A stretch of DNA of 64,000 nucleotides from Dreissena polymorpha (GCF_020536995.1 NC_068365.1:31372648-31436647); one strand, 5' to 3'. Positions 38,201 through 47,460 are shown, counted from the stretch's first letter. Translations and numbers: made by a program. The notes: generated from the letters alone by a model not told the origin.

Positions 38201-39122
38201 ATACTTGTCTTAATTAAAATATATATACATGGCTTTCGTACATTTGAATTACATGTAATTGTTACTAAAACACAAACATAAAATGCATATTAATCAACAA
38301 TTACAGGGACTGCCAATGACCAGTTTGAACCATTCTGATATAATGAACAAAGATAACACTGAGATAAGGATTAGATACGTGGACACTGGTGTTGGTCTAG
38401 GGTTTCAACAGAAAACATTGAGTGAAACCGTTCCGAAAGTGGCATACAATTCGGAATGCCCAAACCCAGTTGTGTATGATAGATTTAACAATTTACAAGA
38501 ACACACAATTTGCAGTGTTGATTTAATTTCTAAGCAAGAAATACATGAGGAGTCAACAAAAGTGGTGACAAGTGATAACACTATAAATCAAGGTGGATAT
38601 AATCAAGACCATGTTAACGGAGTATATAAATTATCTGATTTAGCAATCGAAATGCCTAATGAGGAACATGCAACGACACATGATCAATTGAAAAATCAAG
38701 GTGAAGATATTGAAAACATTGGAAACGGAGAATATCAGTTTTTATCTGATTTAGCAATTGAAACTCCTGATGGGGAAGATGCAACGACAAATGCTCGATT
38801 GGAAAAACAAGGTGGATATATCGAAAACCATGGAAACGAAACTCCTGATGGTGATGATGCAACGATAAATGATCAATTGCAAAGCCAGTCTTTTGTACGA
38901 TCTGAAATATTCTCGTTTCCATTCAGTGGACCGATAGCAATACATGGTGATCATGTCCAATATAGGGAAACAAGTTCGCAGAGTGCTACGTATGCAGTGC
39001 CTCGCGTACAAAATGAATTGGAACCGAAAGTTGTTCCGGTACTTAGAACACAGGGGTCGGCGGACAGCGGAATAGGTTTCCCTGAAGTAATTGAGAATGC
39101 ACCAGAGTTTTTAAAGTATTAA
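25593..39122 (+). CDS. gene B: small NB-ARC/STAND-type P-loop NTPase with MGN myristoylation motif
   Basis: Eight exons with GT-AG borders give an uninterrupted 755-residue protein. It starts MGNQPS (likely N-myristoylation; Gly2, Ser6). Then follow GRD (18-20), Walker A GPPHIGKS (42-49), Walker B VYLFLDNVD (about 128-136), the sensor strand KIIFSTSTQ (164-172) and CDGIPY (222-227) in the GLPL position: the NB-ARC order. The arginine that usually ends the sensor strand (TTR) is a glutamine. Exons 2-4 match gene A in length and phase. Exons 5-8 form a charged tail with an internal 37-residue repeat and no winged helix, LRR, WD40, TIR, CARD or death domain. By family analogy it would be an ATP/ADP switch, here perhaps tethered to membranes; partner and output are unknown. 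Intron 2 is 6.8 kb and full of transposons, against 0.76 kb in gene A. Confidence 0.85.
27614..27730 (+). CDS. gene B exon 2 (post-GLPL segment)
   Basis: Acceptor TTATTGTAG, donor G|GTACGT, 117 bp, phase 1 both ends. Encodes GSILSEHGGL..ELLELMIVERLDVLSP..CPLSDRL, an NB-ARC-like continuation. Confidence 0.85.
28529..29040 (+). mobile_element. SINE/MITE hybrid, copy 4, in gene B intron 2
   Basis: Full-length copy with TTAAAGGGGCC and GGCCCCTTT ends. The A box is altered (GGATAGCCGATAAATGG near 28825) and the B box is worn (TTGGTTGGAGACC), so the copy is probably silent. Confidence 0.75.
29041..29807. other. gene B intron 2, no feature
   Basis: AT-rich intron sequence. A purine-rich patch at 29090-29180 repeats 'acacagaaagtgt'-like words three times; nothing else is seen. 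Confidence 0.4.
29808..30596. mobile_element. fold-back hAT-like MITE in gene B intron 2
   Basis: A 789-bp inverted repeat with arms of about 285 bp (29808-30093 and 30312-30596) around a 220-bp centre. Tips are CATAGGCG and CGCCTATG, close to hAT tips. Flanking octamers GATTAACG (29800-29807) and GATTTACG (30597-30604) match at 7 of 8 bases, a worn 8-bp target duplication. No transposase is encoded. Confidence 0.8.
30597..31721. other. gene B intron 2, no feature
   Basis: AT-rich intron without a recognisable element or exon. Confidence 0.4.
31722..31940 (+). mobile_element. 5' fragment of the unclassified 1.7-kb repeat, in gene B intron 2
   Basis: Starts with the same 'aatcaaagcgctgaaggcac' tip as 62727 and follows it for about 215 bp to 'aaaataacaacaa', then stops. 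A third, truncated copy of the family seen at 22171-24450 and 62727-63893. Confidence 0.7.
31941..34522. other. remainder of gene B intron 2
   Basis: No coding exon. A short tandem duplication lies at 33003-33090. Pyrimidine-rich 'cctaccctcccgaagccccgc' near 33552-33600 stands out by composition only. Confidence 0.4.
33003..33090. repeat. two-copy 45-bp tandem duplication
   Basis: 'actcccgtagtat..tttttatctacttacactaat' occurs twice in a row with small differences. Confidence 0.7.
34523..34654 (+). CDS. gene B exon 3
   Basis: Acceptor TAATTACAG, donor G|GTATGA, 132 bp, phase 1 both ends. Encodes a charged helix with QEVKEEVKAFLSNLIKVESR, aligned to EVRDFLSNLAQKLRS in gene A. Confidence 0.8.
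34942..35076 (+). CDS. gene B exon 4
   Basis: Acceptor ACTTTCTAG, donor G|GTACTT, 135 bp. Shares K-S-x-LRPLL...IL.K...L.LP.VFKECK...DK with gene A exon 4. This is the conserved mark of the pair outside the NTPase core. Confidence 0.85.
35444..35608 (+). CDS. gene B exon 5
   Basis: Acceptor ATGTTGCAG, donor G|GTACGT, 165 bp, phase 1. Encodes VTRDNLKKLDMVFKITDNTSPKDLEEF..DL, the counterpart of gene A exon 5 (201 bp). Confidence 0.78.
35911..35993 (+). CDS. gene B exon 6
   Basis: Acceptor AAAGGAAAAG, donor ACG|GTAACA, 83 bp, phase 1 to phase 0 as in gene A exon 6. The peptide is acidic (SDEYNDDEEFF). The acceptor has a weak pyrimidine tract, so confidence is lower. Confidence 0.62.
36106..36697 (+). 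mobile_element. tandem-array element (Helentron/HINE-like), 3 x 145 bp, in gene B intron 6
   Basis: The order is: a hairpin (CCCCCCTTCGAAGAAGAGGGGG region, 36110-36132), a GTCC/GTCT-rich microsatellite patch (36150-36185), then three units of 145 bp starting at 36191, 36336 and 36481 ('atggtttc.ggat'), then a tail with 'atatgggggacat' and CCCTTGTT. The unit contains 'ggtcactaggtcaaaggtcaaggtcac', a repeat common in bivalves. Open frames across it come from the array and are not genes. Confidence 0.7.
36698..37377. other. gene B intron 6, no feature
   Basis: AT-rich intron with no supported element. Confidence 0.4.
37378..37476. repeat. perfect two-copy 51-bp tandem duplication
   Basis: 'ctgattcttccgatgtgaca...atagcatgct' occurs twice back to back without a visible difference, in gene B intron 6. 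The lack of change points to a recent event. Confidence 0.85.
37958..38080 (+). CDS. gene B exon 7
   Basis: Acceptor CAATTATAG, donor ATGCAG|GTAAGA, 123 bp, phase 0 both ends. Begins GLKDELNGIRE; acidic. Gene A has no separate counterpart. Exons 7 and 8 here, and exon 7 of gene A, all start GL after an 'ag|ggnctn' acceptor, so exon 7 may be a duplicated tail exon that can be skipped without frame change. Confidence 0.72.
38307..39122 (+). CDS. gene B exon 8 (repeat-bearing acidic tail, stop)
   Basis: Acceptor CAATTACAG, phase 0, 271 codons then TAA at 39120-39122. It holds an internal repeat of 37 residues (SDLAIE.P..E.ATT..), then ends ADSGIGFPEVIENAPEFLKY. Charged, low in hydrophobics, probably disordered. 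Confidence 0.8.
   Translation, partial: GLPMTSLNHSDIMNKDNTEIRIRYVDTGVGLGFQQKTLSETVPKVAYNSECPNPVVYDRFNNLQEHTICSVDLISKQEIHEESTKVVTSDNTINQGGYNQDHVNGVYKLSDLAIEMPNEEHATTHDQLKNQGEDIENIGNGEYQFLSDLAIETPDGEDATTNARLEKQGGYIENHGNETPDGDDATINDQLQSQSFVRSEIFSFPFSGPIAIHGDHVQYRETSSQSATYAVPRVQNELEPKVVPVLRTQGSADSGIGFPEVIENAPEFLKY
38586..38886 (+). repeat. coding 111-bp tandem repeat in gene B exon 8
   Basis: Units start at 38631 and 38742 ('ttatctgatttagcaat') with a partial third from about 38838 and a partial one before 38631. The frame is kept because 111 is a multiple of 3. Encodes SDLAIE(M/T)P(N/D)(E/G)E..ATT repeats. Confidence 0.8.
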
Positions 39123-39889
39123 ATGTTTGCATAATTTAAGTTGTTGATCTCCACTTGACCGTTTAAGGCAGATGTCATATAACAAGTTTGCATCGTTTTC
39201 ATACAAAGCTGTTATAGATTACCCTACTTGATTACTCAGTTGTATGAACTTAGGGACGACTCATATTGCGTTTAAAACAAGCTACATGAACCGAAACATT
39301 ATTAGGTTTCAGGACCACGTCGACAAATTCTAATTGTTTGACTCTGAGTAACTGACATTTTGAACCGAGCGTCCATTTATGTGAAATCAGTATACAGGGT
39401 CCTTACCATCGTGTATTGGCAAGTTGTGGACATTGCCAAAACCTCGAATGTGGTTCTCTTGTTATATTTTGCGATTGAAGATTCAAATCATTGAGAACAT
39501 ATCATTTCGTTTGCTTACTTGCATGTTCATATGTACAATTTTGCCATTTATTTCGTAATATTGTGCAGAATGGTTTGCTATAAACAAATGTACATATTTT
39601 ATTATTGGTTAATAGTATAATTGGTTTATTGTATTTCCCGTAGTCTTTAGTGTAAGATAGGTCGTTGGCTTACCTGCATGTTCATATGTACAATTTTGCC
39701 ATTTTTTTTCGTAATGTTACGCAGACTGGTTTGCTATAAACAAATCTATATATTTTATTATTGGATAATAGTATTATTGGTTTATTAGCTCCACTGGCCA
39801 AAGGCCAGCGGGGCTTATGTCATGGTCCTGTGTCCGTCGTGTGTGCGTCCGTGCGTGCGTCCGTGCGTGCGTTAACTTTTCTTTAAACA

Positions 39890-42175
39890 TCTTCTTCTCC
39901 TAAAATACTGGTCCAAATCTGATGAAATTTCTCAGGAATGTGCCTGTGGTGAACCTCTTTCAAATTTATTCAAATTATGCCCCTGGGGTCAAATTTGACC
40001 CTGCCCCGGGGATTCAAAAAATTGAAAATTTGCTTATATAAGGCCTATTTTGTGCAAACTTTATAAATCTTCTTGTTCATAACCATTAGGCCTAGGGCTA
40101 CCAAATTTGGTATGTATTGACATCTTATAGTCCTCTACCAAGTTTGTTCAAATTATGCCCCTGGGGTCAAATTTGACCCTGCCCCGGGGGGGTCAAAAAA
40201 ATGAAAATTTGCTTATATAAGGCCTATTTTGTGCAAACTTTAAAAATCTTCTTGTCCATAACCATGGGGCCAAGAGCTATTAAATTTGGTATGTAGTGAC
40301 ATCTTATAGTCCTCTACCAAGTTTGTTCAAATTATGCCCCTGGGGTCAAATTTGACCCTGCCCCGGGGGGTCAAAAAATTGAAAATTTGCTTATATAAGG
40401 CCTATTTTGTGCAAACTTTAAAAATCTTCTTGTCCGTAACCATTGGGCCTAGGGCTACCAAATTTGCTATGTAGTGACATCTTATAGTCCTCTACCAAGA
40501 TTGTTCAAATTATGCCCCTGGGGTTAAATTTGACCCTGCCCCGGGGGGTCAAAACATTGAAAATTTGCTTATATAAGGCCTATTTTGTGCAAACTTTAAA
40601 AATCTTCTTGTCCATAACCGTATGGCATAGGGCTACCAAATTTGGTATGTAGTGACATCTTATTGTCCTCTACCAAGTTTGTTCAAATTATGCCCCTGGG
40701 GTCAAATTTGACCCTGCCCCGGGGGGTTAAAAAATTGAAAATTTGCTTATGTAAGGCCTATTTTCTGCAAACTTTAAAAATCTTCTTGTCCATTACCATT
40801 GGGTCTAGGGCTACCAAATTTGCCATGTAGTGACATCTTATAGTCCTCTACCAAGTTTGTTCAAATTATGCCCCTGGGGTTAAATTTGACCCTGCCCCGG
40901 GGGTTAAAAAATTGAAAATTTGCTAATATAAGGCCTATTTTGTGCAAACTTTAAAAATCTTCTTGTCCATAACCGTATGGCATAGGGCTACCAAATTTGG
41001 TATGTAGTGACATCTTATTGTCCTCTACCAAGTTTGTTCAAATTATGCCCCTGGGGTTAAATTTGACCCTGCCCCGGGGGGTTAAAAAATTGAAAATTTG
41101 CTTATGTAAGGCCTATTTTCTGCAAACTTTAAAAATCTTCTTGTCCATAACCATTGGGCCTAGGGCTACCAAATTTTGTATGTAGTGACATCTTATAGTC
41201 CTCTACCAAGTTTGTTCAAATTATGCCCCTGGGGTTAAATTTGACCCTGCCCCGGGGGGTCAAAACATTGAAAATTTGCTTATAGAAGGCCTATTTTGTG
41301 CAAACTTTAAAAATCTTCTTGTCCATAACCATTGGGCCAAGGGCTACCAAATTTGGTATGTAATGACATCTTATAGTCCTCTACCAAGTTTGTTCAAATT
41401 ATGCCCCTGGGGTCAAATTTGACCCTGCCCCGGGGGGTCAAAAAATTGAAAATTTGCTTATTTAAGGCCTATTTTGTGAAAACTTTAAAATTCTTCTCGT
41501 CCATTACCATTGGGCCTAGGGCTACCAAATTTGGTATGTAGTGGCATCTAATAGTCCTCTACCAAGTTTGTTCAAATTATGCCCCTGGGGTTAAATTTGA
41601 CCCTGCCCTGGGGGGTCAAAAAATCAAAAATTTGCTTATATAAGGCCTATTTTGTGCAAACTTTAAAAATCTTCTTGTCCATAACCGTATGGCATAGGGC
41701 TACCAAATTTGGTATGTACTGACATCTTATAGTCCTCTACCAAGTTTGTTCAAATTAAGCCCCTGGGATCAAATTTGACCGTTCCCCAGGGGTCACAAAA
41801 TTGAACATATGCTTATATCGGGCCCATTTTGTGCAAACTATAAAAATCTTCTTGTCCATAACCATTGGGCCTATTTCTACCAAACTCGGTAGGTAGTGAC
41901 ATCTAATAGTTCTCTACTTAGTTTGTTCAAATTATGCCCCTAGGAACAAATTTGACCTTGTCCCAGGGGTCACAAAAATGAACATATGCTTAAATAAGGC
42001 CTTTTTTGTGCAAACTTTAAAAATCTTCTTGTTCTTAATTATAGAGCTTAGGGCTACTAAATTTGGTATGTAGTGATATCTTATAGTCCTCTTCCAAATT
42101 TGTTCAAATTATTCCCCTGGGCTCAAATTTGACCCGGCCCCGGGGGTCACAAAACTGAACATATGACGTTTACCA
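39890..42175 (+). repeat. minisatellite, about 13 x 178 bp
   Basis: 'tcaaattatgcccctggggt' starts at 39970, 40148, 40327, 40505, 40683, 40861, 41038, 41216, 41394, 41572, 41750, 41927 and (variant) 42104. The spacing is 177-179. The inner units are very alike and the last three are more worn, as expected when a tandem array is homogenised from the middle. Open frames inside are array artefacts. Confidence 0.9.
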
Positions 42176-43320
42176 GTGGAGATTACTGCGGCTGTTTGGC
42201 TGTGACCAACAACAACATCAACATCTTGTAAACATGAGATAAAACCCTGTCATTTAGTGCCATTTTAGGTCAGATGGTGACTGCTTACAAAGGCATTGAA
42301 GTAAGAACATGTGTTATGAATGTTTTTCTTATAAACTGAAAAAAGTCGGGTTTTATTTAAATATGTCGAAAGTGACCATATATCCGGATGAAAATATTTT
42401 GGATGACATGTTAATTTCATGTCTTTTTTATAGTGTTAAAACCAGTTTAATAATATATTATTGATTTTAAAAACACAGCTTCCATGAAAATAATTATTTC
42501 AAAGAAAGTCAATATATGATACTGCACGGTAAACTCAAACTTTGTATCGAAGAGAAGGTGTTGAAATTAATGAAGTGCAATGTCTTAACTATCGTATATG
42601 CTGCTTTTTAATAACTAATGATTCATTGTTCCATTTGTGAATCGTGACTGATCATGAATTGTTGAAATGATTGTCAATTGCTCAACAATCCATATATATT
42701 TCTGACCATTTTATAATTTTCTTAATATAAGTTATGAATTGATCTTAGAAGTCAAATGTATTACTAAATTAAATACATTTATAAATATAAAGAAATAATC
42801 TTTAGATTATCATAATATTCTCAGGCTTGTTGGTCTTAGGGATGTGTGGGTTGATGAGCAATTTCTCCTTTTATCACAATTATTTCTACCCTACCTGATC
42901 ATTTCCTTCATATTCCATTTTAATTCAATTGACGTCTGCAACCTCTTTCAAATTGGGAAAGTCCAAAATGTGTTGTTTGGTAAAGGGTTAAGGAATTTTG
43001 ATTCCTATGGGTCTTGTGAATCTGTTTCAAATCAAATGCGTAGATTTGATCTTCAGCATCTAAAAATATGTGAAATAGAAAGAACGACAATATATTTTGG
43101 AGAGATAAATGTACCTACGTTATAAGCAAAGGACCTGTGCAACAATTCCCAGGCTTTTTTGTCTGTTTAGTTAACACGGTAGTAACTTTTTCCATATATA
43201 AAAATGCTCATCCTTCCAACTTTAAGCGCCCAGTGGGACGAGGGATAGAAAGGGAAAGTCACAATTTGCTTGAGTACATTTCAACCCATGCGCATTACAC
43301 GTTTTTTTTCGCAAAGAAAA
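42176..43320. other. AT-rich 3' body of the Helentron-like element
   Basis: About 1.1 kb between the array and the 3' palindrome. It has a second CCAGTGGAG at about 42174-42182. A frame at 42844-43125 has no recognisable motif. Confidence 0.4.
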
Positions 43321-43584
43321 AACAGTGGAGCGATGCAGGGCCATCATGGCCCTCTTGTTGTATTTCCCGTAGTCTTTAGTGTAAGATAGGTGATTTTGAT
43401 GCATTAATATATGTTCTGTGTAAATACTCCAAATGATTACACAATAAGTATATACTATTGGCATGATCTCATATCATATATATTTTTTTCTCTTGTTGTT
43501 CACATCAATAATTAGAGTTTGGAATAGCAAGTTCTTCGTCATTATTGTAGTAACTAAAGCAGAATCCAAATAAATTAACTAAAT

Positions 43585-45303
43585 TTAAAGGGGCCTTTTC
43601 ACAGATTTTGGCATTTTTTAACTTATTCATTAAATGCTTTATATCGATAAATGTAAACATTGGATCGTAAAAGCTCCAGTAAAAAATCAAGAATAAAATT
43701 AAAAAAAGGAAAAGAACATTGCCCGGACCAGGTTTCGAACCAGTGACCCCTGGAGTCCTGCCAGAGTCCTGAAGTAAAAACGCTTTAGCCTACTGAGCTA
43801 TTCCGCCGGCTACACATATTTGATGTATTTTATACCTTATATACTGTGAAACCATTTATTTTCGACAGCACAAAATTTCGTAATTTTTATAAAAATGACG
43901 ATTTCGTCAGCACTTAAATTCGCCGATTTCTAATTTTGAATTTTTTAAAAATGCGCCAGTCAATATCCGATTTGTGTGTAATACATATTCGCGATCAATC
44001 GCAGTTGCGAAAAATCGTGGTACGAATGCGGGAACACACTTGAGAATCACTGCAGGAGGTGGGGCCTGTTTGTCACATGCCAATTAACTAGTCTTTTGTT
44101 ATCAAGGGACAGTAATGGACCCTCTTAATGTATGCCATTAACACGTTCATTGTTATGATTAGCGGACAAGTGGGATCGAATAACCGTTAACGAGTGTTTG
44201 TAACAACGAAGCCAATTGCCAATCGGGAATGTGTTCTAGTTGGTATGATTTTTATTAAAATGCTGTCAATACCGTTTTAAAACTGTTTGTGTTATAGGAA
44301 AGAGGTTCCAGTTTGTTAAGTGTGTTTTTTTTTTCAAATAAAATGCTTTTTTATTCTGATATCATTATTAAAATTAGAAACTCTATGTGTGTGTTTGTTC
44401 TTAAAAAGTAAACTACCGGTATATAAATCAATAATTTAAAAATAAATAAATTGATACATTTAAAATAGTAATATGTGTGGTTTAACGAAAACAATCAAAC
44501 AACAAACAGCAATTAAAATATTCTTTATTAATTTGGGATAAATACGCATGTTGATCACACATCGTCATCTTTTCATTTGGTTTACAAAAAAATGTATTGT
44601 CTTTCATCGGCATTCGCTGCGTGATGGCTAATATGCAACACCCCTGAAAAACACAATGCACCTAATGGGTAATAACGTTATAAACAATAAGCGCTAATTC
44701 ATTACCATTCTACATAAACGAAGTCAACGCATTCGATACAGCTGTAATGCACACGAGTTTTAAAGAAGTGTCACGTGTCAGTTAAGTACCTTGTGTAATC
44801 TACATCCCTTTGTGTCAAAACCGGATTAATCTTGATTACGAAACAGCAGTGAATGTGTGCATGGATTATGTTGGACTTTAATGCCTTATGTCTACGGTAA
44901 AGTTTTAAAATATTGTTCAACTTGGTGTTTGGTTTTGTTCAAACATAGAGCATGATTGTTCGTTAGGATCTTAAATTCGCCGATCGGTCGACTGACGAAA
45001 TTTATGAAAATTAATGCCTGACGATTAATAATGGTTTCACAGTAAGCAATCTTCGTAGTTTCACAAAATTTAACGACAAAAACAGAACTCTCCAAATTAT
45101 TCAATCGTTTCGCGTTGCAACGCTTTATAATTTTTAGGTTTTAAAATCGCCAAAAGATGCATATAATGGCTATATTAGACCATGGTAAATGTTCAGTATT
45201 ACTGTTTCCTCACAAATATCATAACTAAAACGAAAATTTGCGAATCTGAAACAACTTTTTTCAATTTTGTCAATTTACCAAAGCGTGAAAAGATCCCTTT
45301 AAA
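43585..45303 (-). mobile_element. SINE/MITE hybrid, copy 5, with a different tRNA-like head and a nested MITE
   Basis: The outer ends are TTTAAAGGGG and CCCTTTAAA. The two body parts, 43585-43843 and 45043-45303, are continuous in the family consensus. The tRNA-like part (about 43718-43812, complement) has A box TAGCTCAGTAGG and B box GGTTCGAAACC, unlike the TGGCCGAG / GGTTCGAGCC head of the other copies. Confidence 0.75.
43844..45042. mobile_element. 1.2-kb Tc1/mariner-like MITE nested in a hybrid element
   Basis: 1199 bp with inverted tips CTGTGAAACCATT and AATGGTTTCACAG, flanked by TA on both sides (43842-43843, 45043-45044). Further inverted words (ATTTCGTCAG, AAATTCGCCGAT) lie under the tips. 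No transposase. It sits inside the body of the hybrid element and is therefore the younger of the two. Confidence 0.75.
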
Positions 45304-45925
45304 TGTGTAAATACCGTTTTGCAGAGAACATCATATCAAGCATAATGCAAATGTTTGTCGCTTGAAGTCTATGTGCAATTGGAGTAGAGCAACATGCACA
45401 TACAGTTCACACAATGCATTTACCAGGGTGCAGGGTCACGTGGCTTTTTGGGGTTCCACCTTTGAACTTTTACGGATTTAAACGACGGTTAGAGGTGCTT
45501 TATTTCAAATTACTTTTTAAAATATATTTTCTTAAGAATTTCAACTTGTGCATAAAAGACAGATTTTTATGCTGCTTATGGCAATGTGAAATATATCAGA
45601 ATTACTGTATTTAATAAGCAGGTGTTCTTGTTCCTTAAATTCCATTTTTTCTGCATTCGTTATACACGGATGTGTCACGCAACGTGAAATTGTGTCACCT
45701 ATTTCAGACGTATTCAATGATTTATTCTTATAACTTAAGATATCGGCATAAACTGCAAGAAAACCTGTCTTTTATGCACTATTGATTTTTCCAAATGTAT
45801 TTCAATTACTTGATATATTTGCAAAAATAAAGTTCTTGACGGCGATATTACATTCTGTCCAGCCCGTGTGTGAACCCCTGAAAATCCCGTTGATTCTGCA
45901 CCCTGATTCCTGTTCCGGTACCGAA
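45304..45925. other. no gene seen
   Basis: AT-rich sequence without a supported feature. Confidence 0.45.
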
Positions 45926-46300
45926 CTAAAGCGTGATTGGTGATAAGCTGAGTAAGCGACCCGTTAATTGTGTCGGTAGAGCATTCGCATTGATAGCGGG
46001 AGGTCCCGGGTTCGAGTTTCGGACTGGATGCACACTTTTCAACTCCCGGCAGCAATAGTACCAGACGTGGGACCGTTGCGCTTGCAGTTCTCCATAGAAC
46101 CTGCCCGTGTTGCCAGGATCTCTTATACACTGTTTCTTTCGAGTCGAATTCCCAGGCGATTTCCAGCTAGGCAGACGAAAATGTCGGAATCAAACTTAAG
46201 TGGGATCGGTGATTAGCTCTGTTTGCGGCTCTTTAAGCATACACTTATAGCGCGAGATCCCGGGTTTGATGCTGGCTGCACACTTTTTACAACAAAGAGA
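45926..46300 (+). mobile_element. tRNA-derived SINE remnant(s)
   Basis: Two related stretches about 250 bp apart hold tRNA-like words: GGTAGAGCATTCGCA...GTCCCGGGTTCGAG (45978-46017) and TTAGCTCTGTTTGCGG...GATCCCGGGTTTGA (46213-46269), each followed by 'ctgcacactttt'-like sequence. They do not fold as intact tRNAs and match SINE heads. Confidence 0.5.
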
Positions 46301-47460
46301 TATTCCATTCGTACCTAACGTTTCCGAACAAAGACCATGTGAAAATTATTTTGAAACTAAGCAATAATTTTTTGACCAATAACATTCAAAAACGTGAAGT
46401 AGATGTAATGTTTATATTAGATTAAGTAATACATTTTATTGGATAGACTTGTCGCGTTGAGACTACGAAGAAATATGGATCCAAATTAGTTTCATCTCAC
46501 AACCATTGCCAATTTTACGTGTGTTCCATAAATAGTGGTTAGTCGACATTTATCTTGCCTCCATGCGTTGGTTAGAATAAAGCATTTGCCCGTTCATAAG
46601 TACGTCTCATCACTGTATGGAGATGCCGAGTAGCGTGTTAAACCTAGCTCAACCCTTTGCATTACGGTTGGTAAAATTCTGTTTGTCAACATAGTAACTT
46701 CGTCATCTTGCACACAATTTAAAAATAAATTGCCAGAAATCGTGACTTGAAGTGATGGTGTAAGGCGCAATATATCTGACCTGACTTCAAAATCAAGCTC
46801 AAGGTTACGCGTCAAATGTCTAATGTGGTCATTAGTATGTTTCCGGACGGTAAGTGTACACTTGTATCAAGCCTCGTGACAAGTTCGTTTGCTTTTCTTT
46901 GTGGTTGAAATATCCTTTGCTGTGACATTTCTAGTTATAAATCCCGTTGTGTGTGTTTTTGCGGTGCTTGCTAATATGCTTAATATATAGAAAGTTTCTT
47001 GTTTCATTGAGTGGTGTGGCGGAAAGCTTTATTGCATAAATGCATTATCGAACCGGAGGGGTACATTATGTGTAACTTGCAATGTCACATTTCATTGGTT
47101 TGAAAGGACACATTTGAATCCGGAAGTTCATTTAACATGTTCATTCAGTTTTATGGTCATCGGATACGTATGAGATGTGGATATGGTGCATTTTATATTG
47201 ATGCTCATCTAGAAAATGTATAAAGCTAGGCCAACGTTAGCCTTATATGTCTGATATAAAGCACAAACGTATATTTTAGCCTGCAACTAAATATGTGTTT
47301 TATCTATGACAGTTTTGGTTGTGATATATATTAACCATCATATACTTTTCATATGTTTTGCGTGTTGCCTTGTTGTTTTTTTTAGCCAGATCTCAGTTTT
47401 CTTGTTTGTGCAAATTATATTTATTTGAACTAATTTTATTTCGATTACGTAAATTTAAAG
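46301..47460. other. no gene seen
   Basis: Nothing supported on either strand. Confidence 0.45.

Larger units (their letters stand above)
39787..43358 (+). mobile_element. Helentron/HINE-like element with a 178-bp tandem array
   Basis: The insertion site is read directly from the intact copy of the target: the break falls at a TT. The 5' end reads aGCTCCACTG followed by a hairpin CTGGCCAAAGGCCAG (39794-39808) and a GTCC/GTGC microsatellite (39827-39872). Next come 13 units of 177-179 bp. The 3' end has the inverted 9-mer CAGTGGAGC (43323-43331), then a palindrome AGGGCCATCATGGCCCT and CTTGT. Short subterminal inverted repeats, a 3' palindrome and insertion at T^T are Helentron traits. No Rep/helicase is encoded, so it is non-autonomous. 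Confidence 0.65.
39507..43392. repeat. 156-bp tandem duplication downstream of gene B, second copy split by an insertion
   Basis: Unit 1 (39507-39662) and unit 2 (39663-39786 plus 43358-43392) share 'cttgcatgttcatatgtaca' at their starts and 'gtatttcccgtagtctttag' at their ends. Unit 2 is interrupted after 'ggtttatt' by about 3.57 kb. The duplication lies 385 bp after the gene B stop, perhaps in its 3' UTR. Confidence 0.8.

Noticed and set aside
40642-41185. Two nearly identical 62-codon frames
   Set aside because: Array units translated; their likeness is that of the minisatellite.
39890-42175. CRISPR-like regular array
   Set aside because: Units are 178 bp and repeat along their whole length without unique spacers; the setting is a eukaryotic mobile element.
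42844-43125. 93-codon frame
   Set aside because: No family motif, no splice context, inside a mobile element.
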